Shown: positions 24,131 to 36,980 of the stretch, piece after piece
Position numbering within the stretch: position 1 is the first letter of the stretch
Layout: every line of letters starts with the position of its first letter
Source of the DNA: Manihot esculenta
Taxonomy: Eukaryota; Streptophyta; Magnoliopsida; Malpighiales; Euphorbiaceae
Assembly (NCBI RefSeq): GCF_001659605.2
Contig: NC_035176.2
Location: 33,412,716-33,476,715 of the forward strand
Length of the DNA: 64,000 bases
Direction of reading: 5' to 3'
Translations under genes and position numbers: made by a program
The notes under the pieces: model-generated
What the model saw: the letters and a program-made list of their open reading frames with translations, nothing else
Database searches by the model: none
Told to the model about the DNA's origin: nothing

Positions 24131-26372
24131 AAGGGGGAGAGAATGTAATACCCGGCTAGACTCCGGTATCGGAATTCCTACCGTCCGGTGGAATCTCGGA
24201 TGTCGGAGACCTCTAGAAGGGTAAAACCATGTTTTCATGAGATGTTTTAATGTTTTTGATGATTTTGAATGAAAAGGAAATGAGTTTTTGAATAAAAACA
24301 ACCTTGGAGGAAAGCTCAGGTTCGGCCGCCGAAACTGGAAGTTCGGCCGCCGAACATGCATGCGTTTCGGGTGAGCCTTAGGCCCCCGAAGGCATAAGTG
24401 AGGGAAGTCCAGGTTCGGCCGCCGAACATGGCATGCATGCGGAGGCACATTCGGCCCCCGAACGTGGCCTGGCCAGCCACTATAAAAGGGTCCCTTAGCC
24501 GAAAACGGGCGAGTTTTCCCCATTTTCGGCCAAGGTGAGCTCTCCGCCGCCCCTCACCGATCTTTGATGCTTTTCCTCTAGATCCTTCAAGTTTTTCACT
24601 TGTTTTAACTTTGTTTTGAAGATTTGAGCTTTTGAGCAAAGTTTTGGAGCTTTGAGGTTCAAGAACTCAAATCTCTCCCAACCCCAAGTTTGGTCGCCTC
24701 TACTCTCGATCTTCAAGAGGTAAGACTCGATCTCTAGCTTATATTATGTTTTAAGCAAGTTTTATGAAGTTCATGGGGGTAGAATGCATGTTTAGGTTTT
24801 AGTTATGTTTATGGGTATAAATGTATGTTCATGAACAATGTGGCTTGCAAATGCTTGTGTATGTGTGTTGTAGTTGGGGTTTAAGTTAGTTTGAGACCCC
24901 TAAGAGCTTGTGTGCATGTTTTGGTTGAGCTAAATGCATGATGGTATGAGTTTGAGGCTTTTGTGCATGTTTGAACCAAGTTTCTGCCCTTTTGGGAGAA
25001 ACCAGGTTCGGCAGTCGAAGGGACTTTCGGTCGCCGAACCCTCTTGTGGAGGCAGCCTTCGGCTGCCGAAGCTTGCCCCCGAAAGGAGACTTTCGTCTCT
25101 GTCTGGGAGTTTCGGCCGCCGAAAGTGCCACCGAACATGCATGAGTTTCGCCTCTGTCTGGGAGTTTCGGCCGCCGAACCTGCCGCCGAAAGTGCCCTGT
25201 CCAGCCTTCTTTTGCATGTTTTTGCATGGATGTTTTGAGATGTTTTAGGGGGTTTTTGGGGGATGTTTTAGAGTTATGTTCTAGTAAGTTGGTCCCTCAT
25301 TTGAGTCCACCTGTGTAGGTTTGGACCCGAGGAACCGAGGACCTCAGCAGTGAGTCAACTGCTTCAGTCAGTGTCAGAGCTAGCTAGAGGTGAGTGGAAT
25401 AACTCTTATGCTTTTAAATAAATCAGCTTTGGGCATGTTCATGCATCATGGATGCCATGTGATATTCTAGGATGCTTGCATTAGAAATCACGAATATGTT
25501 GCATTGCATAATATGTTGTTGATGTGGATGAATGTTGAATGATCCATTAGCCCTTATATGTTATGACATGATGATATGATATGGAAGTCCAGGTGTGGCC
25601 TGCACTACGCCCCTGGCACTATGTAAGAGAAAGACCGGATGTGGCCTGCACTACGCCCCCGGCATCATGGACTATGTATGCTATGTTATGTTATGTATAA
25701 GAGAAAGACCAGGTGTGGCCTGCACTACGCCCCTGGCATGATTGGATTATGTAGAGGGCTAAATGGTGACAAGTTCATCCTTGATATGATTAGTTGTGAT
25801 GTGATGCATTTCATGTTATCATATGTTTTAAATGCTTTACTATTCTGCTCACTGGGCTCTAGTAGCTCACCCCTCTCCCAAATTCCCCAGGTTTGCAGGT
25901 GCGGGTTAGACAGAGAAGTCAAGAAGAGTAATGAAGTCTTATGTATGTAATAGTTAGAAAGTGGACATGACAGATTGTATAATGATGTATAGATATGTAA
26001 TGTAACGATATCGAGGTTAGAAGTGTGCTTGACCATAGTTTAATGTAATCCCTTTTGAAACATGATCTTAATGTTATTGATGTCCATGTTTAGCCAACTT
26101 AACTCTTGTTATGCCACCCATTGGGGGCTTTGATGAGATCCCACAGAGGGGTCAAGTTTATGATTATGTATATGTTCAGTGCATGCACAGGTTGAGTTTG
26201 GTGATTGATAAAATGTATGAAAGAAAAGTTTTAAATTTTTATGTATAATTGTTGATCATGTATGGGATTAAACAGGTTTACAGGTTGCATGTCAGGCTTG
26301 CTACGGGTCCCGGCGGCCTTAAGCCGATCTGGATCCTAGTGCCGGTAGCGGTCCGATTTTCGGGTCGTTACA
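24131..26372 (+). repeat. Polypurine tract and 3' LTR of element A
   Basis: The polypurine tract AAGGGGGAGAGAA (24,131-24,143) is followed by the LTR at 24,144-26,372, with a TATA box at 24,481-24,487. Compared with the 5' LTR it lacks about 20 bases in the first palindrome cluster and about 54 bases in the second; elsewhere the two are nearly identical. The element ends GTTACA, followed by the GTAAG duplication. Confidence 0.92.
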
Positions 26373-26377
26373 GTAAG

Positions 26378-28519
26378 CATGAAAGAAAATGAGTTTTTGC
26401 ATGAAAATAGCATTTGAGAAAAACTCAGGTTCGGCCGCCGAACATGCATGCGTTGCGGGTGTGCTTTAGGCCCCCGAAAGCATAAGTGAGGGAAGTCCAG
26501 GTTCGGCCGCCGAACCTCATGTTCGGCCGCCGAACATGGCATGCATGCGGAGGCACATTCGGCCCCCAAACGTGGTCTGGCCAGCCACTATAAAAGGGTC
26601 CCTTAGCCGAAAACGGGCGAGCTTTTCCCCATTTTCGGCCAAGGTGAGCTCTCCGCCGTCCCTCACCCATTTTTTATGTTCTTCCTCTAAATCTTTCAAG
26701 ATTTTCACTTGTTTTAACTTGGTTTTGAAGATTTAAGCTTTTGAGCAAAGTTTTGGAGCTTGGAGGTTCAAGAACCAAATCTCTCCCAACTCCGAGTTTT
26801 TGGTTGTCTCTCTCGATCTTCAAGAGGTAAGAGCCGATCTTAAGCTCGTTTTATGTTTTAAATAAGTTTTATGCAAGATCTATGGGTTAGAATGCATGTT
26901 TAGGTTATGGTTATGTTTATGGGTATAAATGTGTGTTCTTGAACAATGTGGATGCTTGATGTGTTGTAGATGGGGTTTATGATGGTTTGAGACCCCTAGG
27001 AACATGTATGCTTGTGTTTGTGTGTTGTAGAATAGGTTTGATGCATGTTGGAAAAGTTTGGAGGCGATTTGTGCAAAGGGAGCCAAGTTTCTGCCTTTTG
27101 GCAGAAACCAGGTTCGGCAGCCGAAGGATTTTCGGCCACCGAACATGGCTGGGGAGGCAGCCTTTCGGCTGCCGAAGCTTGCCCCCGAAAGGAGACTTTC
27201 GTCTCTGTCTGGCAGTTTCGGCCGCCGAAAGTGCCGCCGAACATGCATGAGTTTCGTCTCTGTCTGGGAGTTTCGGCCGCCGAAGGTGCCGCCGAACCTG
27301 CCTGACTTTCGGCTCTAGAGGGACTTTCGGCCGCCGAACTTGCCGCCGAAAGTGCCCTGCCCAGGCCTCCTTTGCATGATTTTGTATGGTTGTTTCAGGA
27401 TGTTTTAGGGGGTTTTTGGGGAGTAGTTTATAGTTATGTTCAGGTGTGTTTGGTCCCTCATTTGAGTTCACCTGTGTAGGTTCGGACCCGAGGAACTGAG
27501 GACCCCAGCAATGAGTCCAGCTGCTTCGGTGTTGTCAGAGTCAGCCAGAGGTGAGTGGAACTAAACCTAATCTTTTAAATTAAGAAATTAAATGTTTTAT
27601 CATGTTTCATGCATCATGATTATGCAATAGGATGATTGCATTAGTTTTCACGAATATGCCGCATTGCATCAATTGTTGTTGATGTGGGTGAATGTTGGAT
27701 GACCCAATTAGTCCATGACAGGAAGACCAGGACCCCATTCTACGGCCTGGCACAGAGTAAGGAAAGACTAGGACCCCATTCTACGGCCTGGCACGGTAAT
27801 GGGACTCGAAGACCAGGAGCCCAGAGGAGGCCCTGGGATAATGGTAAGTAATGTATGTATGACAGGAAGACCAGGACCCCATGCTACGGCCTGGCACTGA
27901 GTTAGCTTGGACTAATTGGTGACAAGTTCACCCAACCCTTATGTGAATTGTCTGTGTTATGATGCATTTCATTAAAACTTAGTGTTAATATGTTTTATAG
28001 TTCTACTCACTGGGCTTTTAGCTCACCCCTCTCCCTTTACCCCCAGGCTTGCAGGTGCAGGATAGAGCAGGAGTCCGGATAGAGTAATGAAGTTTTGTTT
28101 ATGTAATAGTTAGCAATGGACATGATCAAATTGTAATGTAATGCCTTAATCAGTATAGTTATGTAATGATGTTTATGGATATTAGAGGTGTGCTTGACCA
28201 TAGAATGTTGTTATCCCTTTTAATACATGATCTTGGATATTTTATGTCATTTATGTAAACCAACTCAGCATATGTTATGTCACCCATTGGGGGCACTGAT
28301 GAGATCCCACAGAGGGATCAATGTTATGTTAATGTTTATGCAGGTTGAGTTTGGTTGATGTATATGGAAAGAAAAGTTTTAAATTTTTATGTATGTTGTT
28401 GATCATGTATGGGATTATACAGGTTTACAGGTTTTATGTCAGGCTTGCTACGGGTCCCGGCGGCCTTAAGCCGATCTGGATTCTAGCGCCGGTAGCGGTC
28501 CGATTTTCGGGTCGTTACA
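26378..28519 (+). repeat. Element B 5' LTR, remainder
   Basis: It continues B's LTR after element A. A TATA box lies at 26,589-26,595, with GC-rich palindrome clusters near 26,428-26,540 and 27,110-27,350. The minisatellite differs from A's: CCAGGACCCCATNCTACGGC in several copies at about 27,720-27,900. It ends CGGGTCGTTACA. Confidence 0.9.
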
Positions 28520-28522
28520 GAA

Positions 28523-28534
28523 TAGTATCAGAGC
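28523..28534 (+). other. Primer binding site of element B (one mismatch)
   Basis: TAGTATCAGAGC, the initiator-Met tRNA site with its second G changed to A, directly after the 5' LTR. Confidence 0.85.
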
Positions 28535-28793
28535 CCTAGGTTCATATGGTCGGACCTAGAGTGTCGGGCTCATAGATGTTATAGAAGGTCAAGCACAATA
28601 GGAAAGATCATGTCCACTAGGATAGGATGTGGAGTCTTGTCTTGCATGATGATGTGAAATGCCATGATAATATGCATGTGCATTAATGATATGCTATGAT
28701 ATGTGATGTATGTGATGCGGGTTCATGTGTGCCCACATGAACCATATTATGCTAATGTTTGCTTGTGATGTGCACTGTTTTTCAGAAAACAGG

Positions 28794-31700
28794 ATGAGAG
28801 GAACTCGTCGATCAGCAAGATTGACTGGAGTACCACCTGAGGATGAGGGTACGAGCGCCCGTCCTCCAGCATTGCCTAGGGCAATGTCTAGTAGGTCTAG
28901 CAGAGACAGAGCAGTAAGAGACCCTAGAAGGTCTTTGGATCTGGGTAGGAGCAGATCAGTTAGAGGAACAGTTCAGGGAGGAGCGTCAGAGGACATGGGG
29001 GACGATATGGAAGTAGAGCAGAGGAGGGATGGCAGTCTGGGAGTTAGCATGTCAGAGGAAGGTATGGGAGAGTCCCAAGGAGTCACTCAGGCCTCGGGAT
29101 TTGTTCAGCCACCCCACTACCCACACTTCTCACAACACCCCGGATATTCGATGGGAGGTACATCGGATTACCCTAGCTTCACCCCTTATCCCACACAGAT
29201 GCCATACCCACCATACTCACAGTACCCAATGTATCCACCCCCACCATACTATCCAAATCCAGCAGACCCTACCTCAGAAAATGTTGCACCACCTCCACCA
29301 CCTGCAGAACCAGCAGCCCCAGTTGCTCAGCCATCTAGACCTAGCTTAGCCAGTGGAAGCAAGGTTAAGATGACTGACTACATGAAATTGGGTGCTCCTC
29401 AGTATGAAAAAGGGGATGACCCATTTGTGTATCTTGAAAGGGTTAAAGTGATCACAGAGGAGATTGGGGCTGATGACAGTAGAGCCATTCAGATGGCCGG
29501 GTTCACGCTTAAGTGCAAGAAGGCACGAGAGTGGTTCAAGAATTATGTGAACCCGAGAGTGGACAGCATGTCTTGGAAAGAGTTCGCGAACGAGTTTGCA
29601 GGATGGGCTTTTCCCGATAGTTCAAGGGAGCTGAAGATGATAGAGTTTGAACAGTTGAGGCAGTCAGATGAAATGAGTGTAGATAGGGGTGAGCAGTATT
29701 CGGTTCAAACCGAAAAAACCGACCGAACCGAACCGATTTGAAAATTTGGTTCGGTTTTTTATATATTTCGGTTCGGTTTGGTTTTTAATTTTAGAAATTT
29801 TGGTTATTTCGGTTCGGTTTTGATAAAAAAAATCGAAAAAACCGAACCGAACCGATTAGTGATAATAATATGTTTTTTTAATAATATAGAGAAATTAAAT
29901 CATATTAAGATTAAAAAATTTTAATTAAATTTTAAAATACTAAAAATAAAGTGTAAAAAATAAAAAAATTATTAAAAATCGAAACCGAACAAACCGAATC
30001 GAATCGAACCGAATCAGACCGGTTCGGTTCGGTTCGATTTCTGACCAAAATCGGTTCGGTTTTCATAAACACTAAAATTTTGGTTTTCGGTTTATTCGGT
30101 TCGGTTCGATTTTGAACCGAACCGACCGAATGCTCACCCCTAAGTGTAGAGGAGTACACCGACAGATTCTTAGAGTTGTTGCCTTTTGCTGGACAGAGTC
30201 TGGATACAGATTCGAAGAAGTCAAGGAGGTATGTCATGAAACTTCATTCCAGGTATTCCTCCTTGATTCAGTCCGTGGACAGGGAGAGCTTACATGCCAT
30301 AGTAGATATGGCCAGAAAAATGGAGGCCAGTGCCATCATTCAGGGGACAGTTAAGCAGACAGTGGTACAGTCTTCTGGTTCTAAAACTCCGGGTGGGGGA
30401 AGATTAGATCCCTCTACCCTGAGTGCAGCAGCTTCAGGCAGTAAGAGATGGGGTAAGCCCAAGGGTAAGAAGAATAAGTTCTGGAACAAGGTTAAGTCTA
30501 GTCTGGGATTTGGAAGTGACTCAAGCTCTGGTGCGGATAATGCAGTTTGTGCGAAGTGTGGTAGGCCACACAAGGGAGTATGTCGGTTTGGGACGAACGC
30601 CTGCTTCAGATGTGGCCAGGAGGGGCATATGGCTCGAGATTGTCCAAGAGCAGTCCCGATGGCTCAGTCCCAGCAGACAGCTTCAGGCAGTGTAGCGCAG
30701 CCAGTAGCTCCAGCCATGACTCAGGCCAGTGGCAGAGGCAGAGGGAGAGGGGCAGCCTCTTCTTCAGCGGGTTTCAGAAGTGAAGGTCCATCAGCTCCAG
30801 CACGGATCTTCACAATGACACAGCAGGAGGCAGATGCATCTAACACCGTGGTGGCAGGTAACTTAATCATTGGTTGTTTAGATGTGTATGCCTTGATGGA
30901 CCCTGGTGCATCTCATTCTTTTATTGCTCCGAGAGCCGTGGGGAGGTTGGGTCTGATGACTTCTGAGTTAGAGTGTCCTCTCCGGGTCAGTGGACCCAAG
31001 TGTGATCCATCTGTGGCAGAGTCAGTCTGCCAGTGTAGTCCTATGTTTGTTGAGGGAAGATGCTTGTCCGCCGACCTAGTGGTTCTAGATTTGACAGATT
31101 TTGACGTCATTCTAGGGATGGACTGGTTATCTACCCATGGTGCTACCTTGGACTGCAGGGACAAGGTAGTCAGGTTCAGAGGTCAGGATGGGTCTGAGGT
31201 TGTCTTCAGAGGAGACATGAGGGGTACACCTAGAGGTTTGATATCAGCTCTTCAGGCTCGTAGGTTGCTTAGGAGGGGATGTCAGGGGTATTTGGCTCAT
31301 GTGAGAGAGCTTAACAGTCAGGTTAGAGAGCCCGCCTCGGTGCCAGTGGTTAGAGAGTTCTTAGATGTGTTCCCAGACGAGCTGCCAGGTTTATCACCTG
31401 TTAGGGAGATAGAGTTCGAGATAGAACTGATGCCTGGAACCCGACCGATCTCTATCCCTCCCTACAGGATGGCGCCAGCAGAATTGAAAGAGTTGAAGGA
31501 GCAGTTACAGGAGCTGGTAGACAAGGGCTTCATCCGACCGAGTACCTCACCCTGGGGTGCTCCATTTTTGTTTGTGAGAAAGAAGGATGGATCCCTTAGA
31601 CTTTGTATCGACTATAGGCAGTTGAACAAAGTCACTACCAAGAACAAGTACCCATTGGACGATCTATTCGACCAGCTAGCAGGAGCGGGTTGTTTCTCCA

Positions 31701-34234
31701 AAATAGATCTGAGATCGGGGTACCATCAGCTGAGGATCAGAGATGAGGATGTGCCAAAGACAGCTTTCAAGACCAGATATGGGTATTTTGAGTTCCTTGT
31801 GATGCCGTTCGGGTTAACCAACGCCCCTGTAGCATTTATGGATCTCATGAACAGAGTGTTTAGCCAGTACCTGGATCACTTTGTTATTGTCTTCATAAAT
31901 GATATCTTAGTGTATTCCAGGAACGCAGAGGAGCATGCCCATCATCTGAGGTTGGTTCTACAGACCTTGAGGGAACATGGCTTGTATGCCAAGTTCTCTA
32001 AGTGTGAGTTCTGGCTGAGGAGCATTTCATTCTTGGGGCATGTCGTGTCAGAGAATGGGATTGAGGTGGACCCCAAGAAGATAGAAGCTGTGGCTAACTG
32101 GCCTAGACCCACTTCAGTGACAGAGATCAGGAGTTTCTTGGGTTTAGCAGGTTACTACAGGAGGTTCGTTCAGGACTTCTCGAAAATTGCAGCTCCTCTA
32201 ACCAGGTTAACCAGGAAGAATCAGAAGTTTGTGTGGACCGACCAGTGCGAAGAGAGTTTTGAAGAGCTTAAGAAGAGGTTGACTTCAGCACCAGTGTTAG
32301 CTCTGCCAGCTAGTGATGCAGACTTTACAATCTTTTGTGATGCATCCCGTGTGGGACTGGGTTGTGTGCTTATGCAGAATGAGAGGGTGATTGCTTATGC
32401 TTCTAGGCAGCTAAAGAAGCAAGAGTTGAATTACCCCACACACGACCTTGAGATGGCAGCAGTAATCTTTGCACTCAAGATGTGGAGGCACTACCTCTAT
32501 GGGGTTAAATGTGAGATCTTCACAGATCATAATAGCCTGCAGTACATCTTGAGTCAGAGGGATTTGAACTTGAGGCAGAGAAGATGGGTAGAGCTGCTGA
32601 GTGACTACGATTGTAAGATTCAGTATCATCTGGGTAAGGCGAATGTCGTGGCAGACGCTCTAAGCCGGAAGTCACTAGGCAGTCTATCCCACATCACGGC
32701 AGAGAGGAGACCAGTGGTGAAGGAGTTTTACAAGCTCATTGATGAAGGTCTACAGTTGGAGTTGTCTGGTATAGGTGCCTTGGTTGCTCAGATGAAAGTG
32801 ACACCCGTGTTTCTGGAGCAGGTGGCTCAGAAACAGCATGAGGACCCAGAGTTAGTGAAGATTGCCAGGACTGTTCAGTCAGGCAAAGACAGTGAGTTCC
32901 GATTTGACAGTAAGGGGATCCTCCGCTATGGAAGTCGATTGTGTGTACCAGATGACATAGGGCTAAAAGGAGACATTATGAGAGAGGCTCATAATGCAAG
33001 ATACAATATTCACCCCGGAGCCACCAAGATGTATCAAGATTTGAAAAAGGTTTATTGGTGGCCAGCTATGAAGAGAGAAGTGGCACAGTTTGTGTCAGCC
33101 TGCGAAGTATGTCAGAGGGTGAAGTTGGAACATCAGAAGCCGGCTGGAATGCTTAACCCGCTACCTATTCCAGAGTGGAAATGGGAGAATATAGCTATGG
33201 ACTTCGTAGTGGGGTTACCGGCGACGTCCAACAGATTGGACTCCATATGGGTGATTGTGGACAGACTCACCAAATCTACTCACTTCATCCCTGTCAGGAG
33301 TGGCTATTCTGTGGACAAGTTGGCGCAGGTGTATGTTGATGAGATAGTCAGACTGCATGGGGTTCCTGTTTCTATAGTGTCAGATAGAGGGCCCCAGTTC
33401 ACCTCCAGGTTTTGGCGGAGTCTGCAGGATGCCATGGGTACCAGGTTGGATTTCAGTACTGCCTTCCACCCACAGACAGACGGACAGTCGGAGAGGACCA
33501 TCCAGACCATAGAAGATATGCTAAGAATGTGTGTGCTGGACTTTGGCGGTTCTTGGAGGCAGCATCTACCTTTGGTGGAGTTTGCCTACAATAACAGCCA
33601 TCATGCTAGCATCGGAATGGTTCCATATGAAGCTTTATATGGAAGGAAGTGCAGGTCACCTGTTTGCTGGGAAGAAGTTGGAGAAAAGGCCTTGGCAGGG
33701 CCTGAGTTAGTAGAGATCACCAGCAGGGTGGTACCCTTAATCAGAGAAAGAATCAAGACGGCTGCAAGCAGACAGAAGAGTTATGCAGACATCCGCAGAA
33801 GACTAGTAGAGTTTCAGGAGGGGGATCTGGTATTGCTCAAGGTGTCTCCAATGAAAGGAGTGGTTCGGTTCGGGAAGAAGGGTAAACTGGCTCCGCGGTA
33901 CATCGGACCCTTTGAAGTCTTGCAAAAGATTGGGAATGTATCGTACAAGCTGGATTTACCTGCTTCAATGGAGAGAATCCATCCGGTTTTCCACGTTTCT
34001 ATGTTGAGAAAGTTCGTGTCAGATCCGGGCAAGGTTCTCAGTGAGCCTGATGTGGAGATCCAAGAGGATCTCACCTATGTGGAATAGCCAGTACGGATCC
34101 TTGACACCCAGATCAGAAAGCTAAGAAACAAGGAAATCCCGATGGTGAAAGTCCTTTGGAACCACCACAATATGGAAGAATGCACCTGGGAGACACGGGA
34201 GTCCATGCTCCAGCAGTACCCTTATCTTTTCTAA
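28794..34234 (+). pseudogene. Element B gag-pol (interrupted by a MITE)
   Basis: Same domain order as element A: gag from MRGTRRSARL, zinc knuckles ([12 protein letters not shown] and [14 protein letters not shown]), protease ([11 protein letters not shown]), reverse transcriptase, RNase H, integrase ([30 protein letters not shown]) and a chromodomain-like tail. The frame is cut in gag by a MITE at 29,684-30,142; beyond the insert and its 8-bp duplication the frame resumes exactly. There is a TAG at 34,085-34,087 before the normal TAA at 34,232. In reverse transcriptase the catalytic FIDD box reads FIND, and three residues (PRI before DDLFDQ) are lost relative to A and C. The element therefore could not replicate with its own enzyme even without the MITE. 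Confidence 0.92.
29684..30142. mobile_element. hAT-type MITE in element B gag
   Basis: A 459-bp insert with terminal inverted repeats TAGGGGTGAGCA...TGCTCACCCCTA. The 8-bp duplication AGTGTAGA is at 29,676-29,683 and 30,143-30,150. The inner sequence is AT-rich and full of CGGTTCGGTT / AACCGAACCG in both orientations, so it can fold back. It has no coding capacity. The 8-bp duplication and the TAGGG termini fit a non-autonomous hAT element. Confidence 0.92.
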
Positions 34235-34328
34235 GGTTAGTTTCTTATATGTTCAATGTGTTTTATGTGTATGTTATGTTGTATGCCTTGCATGTACTAG
34301 TTGAGAAACATTCGGGGACGAATGTTCT

Positions 34329-34771
34329 TAAGGGGGGGAGAATGTAATACCCGGCTAGACTCCGGTATCGGAATTCTTACCGTCCGGTGGAATCTCGAAT
34401 GTCGAAAGCCTCTAGAAGGGGAAACATCATGTTTTCATAAAATATTTTAATGAGTTTTATGTTGTAAGCATGAAAGAAAATGAGTTTTTGCATGAAAATA
34501 GCATTTGAGGAAAACTCAGGTTCGGCCGCCGAACATGCATGCGTTGCGGGTGTGCTTTAGGCCCCCGAAAGCATAAGTGAGGGAAGTCCAGGTTCGGCCG
34601 CCGAACCTCATGTTCGGCCGCCGAACATGGCATGCATGCGGAGGCACATTCGACCCCCGAACGTGGTCTGGCCAGCCACTATAAAAGGGTCCCTTAGCCG
34701 AAAACGGGCGAGCTTTTCCCCATTTTCGGCCAAGGTGAGCTCTCCGCCGTCCCTCACCCATTTTTGATGTT
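34329..34771 (+). repeat. Polypurine tract and first part of element B 3' LTR
   Basis: The purine tract (AAGGGGGGGAGAA, to 34,342) precedes the LTR start TGTAATACCCGG at 34,343. A TATA box lies at 34,680-34,686. The LTR is broken after ATGTT (34,767-34,771), where element C begins, and resumes at 42,464. Confidence 0.9.
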
Positions 34772-36917
34772 TGTAACAGCCCGGAAACCGAACTGCCACC
34801 GGCACTAGGATCCAGATCGACTTAAGGTCGCCGGGACCCGTAGTAAGCCTGCTATCCTGTCTGTATACCTGTGAAATCCCATACATGATCATACATTTGC
34901 TTAAAAACATAAAACTTTTCTTCATTGCAAGGCTTAACCTGTGCATGCACTCTCTCTATTCTCTACTAATCCCTACTAGAGCTCCTCATGGCTCTAGGCG
35001 GATCAAACTCAGAATGTTAAGTCTGGTTTTGCTCATAAACATACAACAATAAAGAAACATACATAAACTGATCATGTGACTCCACAAAGGGATTACAACT
35101 CTTATAAGTCAAGCACTATTCTATACACTGTTCAGATACACTATCTCTATACATTTACATGTCCACACTAGCTATTACAATACTCTGTACTCTTCCTGTC
35201 CCATGCTGAATTCTCTCTGACCTCTGAACCTGCACAACTGGAGTTAGGGGAGAGGGATGAGCTACTATAGCCCAGTGAGCAGAATAGTAATAAAATAATA
35301 GGTGATAAAACATGCTCTCATGGAATGCATCACATCATCACATCACCTCGGCCGGACGGATCAAAACTCCCTCTATCTCATCTGGGGTACCGGAGTACCA
35401 TGTGCCTGGTCCCCGTAGGGCTGTTCCAGGTCTTTGTGCCTGGTCCCCGTAGGGCTGTTCCAGGTCTTTCCTCTGAGGGCTAATGAATCCTCACGAAGTC
35501 CGTGCCGTCTCACAGAAGCCATGTACAAGGAGCCATGCAAAGTACAAGGATACATGCAATGCGTCATATTCGTGTATTCTAATGCACTCACCCTATTGCA
35601 TAGTCATGATGCATGAAGCATGATAAAAATATTCAGTTGTCATATTAAAACAAGATAAGTTCCACTCACCTGTAGTTATCTCTGAACTGACTCTGCAGGT
35701 TCTGACACTGGACTCACTGCTGACCTCCCTGATTCCTCTGGTCCGTACCTACACAGGTGGACTCAAATGAGGGACCAAACTCACTCACGACTATCTCTAA
35801 GAAACTCCCCAAAACCCCTCTAAACAATCCGAAAACCATCACATAAAACATGCAAAAGAAAGCTGGATAGGGCACTTTCGGCGGCAGGTTCGGTGGCCGA
35901 AACCCCTCTCCAGAGACGAAACTCATGCATGTTCGGCGGCACCTTCGGCGGCCGAAGGTCTCGTCCAGAGACGAAACTCACACCCTTTCGGCGGCCGAAC
36001 TCCCTCTTTCGGCGGCCGAAAGTCCCTTGCTAAACCGAAAGCCTAGCTTTCGGGGGCAACCTTTGGCAGCCGAAACTGCCTCCACAAGGGGTTCGGCGGC
36101 TGAACCTTCCTTCGGCGGCCGAACCTGGTTTTGCCCGAAGGGCAGAACCCTGCTCTGTTTCATGCAAACTTTGCCCAAAAACCTACACACATGCATATCA
36201 ACTACGCCCAACGAGCATAGACACATATATATGCATAAGGGGGCTATAACTACCCTCACACCGCAAACAAACATAACACATAACCAAATCACCAAAAACC
36301 TCACCTAAACCTAAACATGCATACTACCCATACAAACTTCATAAAACCTTTCAAAATCATCAAAGAAGCTCAGGATCTTCACATACCTCTTACACAACTT
36401 GAGGATGAAGGATCCTAACGTGGAGATATGAAGAAAAGCTCTTCCAAAGCTCCAAGCTTCAACACTTGGTTCTTTTGCTCAAAACCTTCATAAGTCACCA
36501 AAACTCTTAAAACTCTTGAATGATTTGATGAAAATCATGGAAAACATGAAAGTCAACATGGGAGAGGCTGAAACTCACCTCTGGCTGCAAGTGGAGGAGA
36601 AATAACCTCCTTCCACCGACCCTTGGCCCTTTTATAGGTGGCTGGCCAGACCACCTTCGGCAGCCGAACGTGAAGCCGAAACCATGCAATGTTCGGCGGC
36701 CAAAAGTGACCTTCGGCGGCCGAACCTTTGCATTTCTCCCTTGTTTCTTTTCTTTCACAACTCAAGTCTTTTAACACTTCAAAACATGAAAACAAGTGAA
36801 AATACCTTGGCAACCATATGTATTACCCTTCTCGAGGGTTCCGACACCCGAGATTCCACCGGACTACAGGAATTTCGATGCCGGACTCGAGCCGGGTATT
36901 ACATTCTCCCCCCCTTA
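34772..36917 (-). repeat. Element C 3' LTR and polypurine tract
   Basis: The full-length LTR, 2,132 bp (34,772-36,903), has a TATA box (minus strand) at 36,630-36,636 and GC-rich palindrome clusters at about 35,875-36,130 and 36,655-36,725. A GTGCCTGGTCCCCGTAGGGC repeat pair lies near 35,400-35,465. The polypurine tract (minus strand) is at 36,904-36,917. Confidence 0.9.
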
Positions 36918-36980
36918 AGAACATTCGTCCCCGAATGTCCCTAACACAACAAAAACACATAGAAAAGGGGAAAACTAACC

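Larger units (their letters stand above)
16497..26372 (+). mobile_element. Element A: Tekay/Del-like chromovirus inserted in B's 5' LTR
   Basis: A structurally complete 9.9-kb Ty3/gypsy element. It has a 5' LTR (16,497-18,800), initiator-Met primer site, gag-pol frame, polypurine tract and 3' LTR (24,144-26,372), flanked by the GTAAG duplication. The coding region is disabled. It is a sister subfamily of B: close in coding sequence but with clearly different parts of the LTR. Confidence 0.93.
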
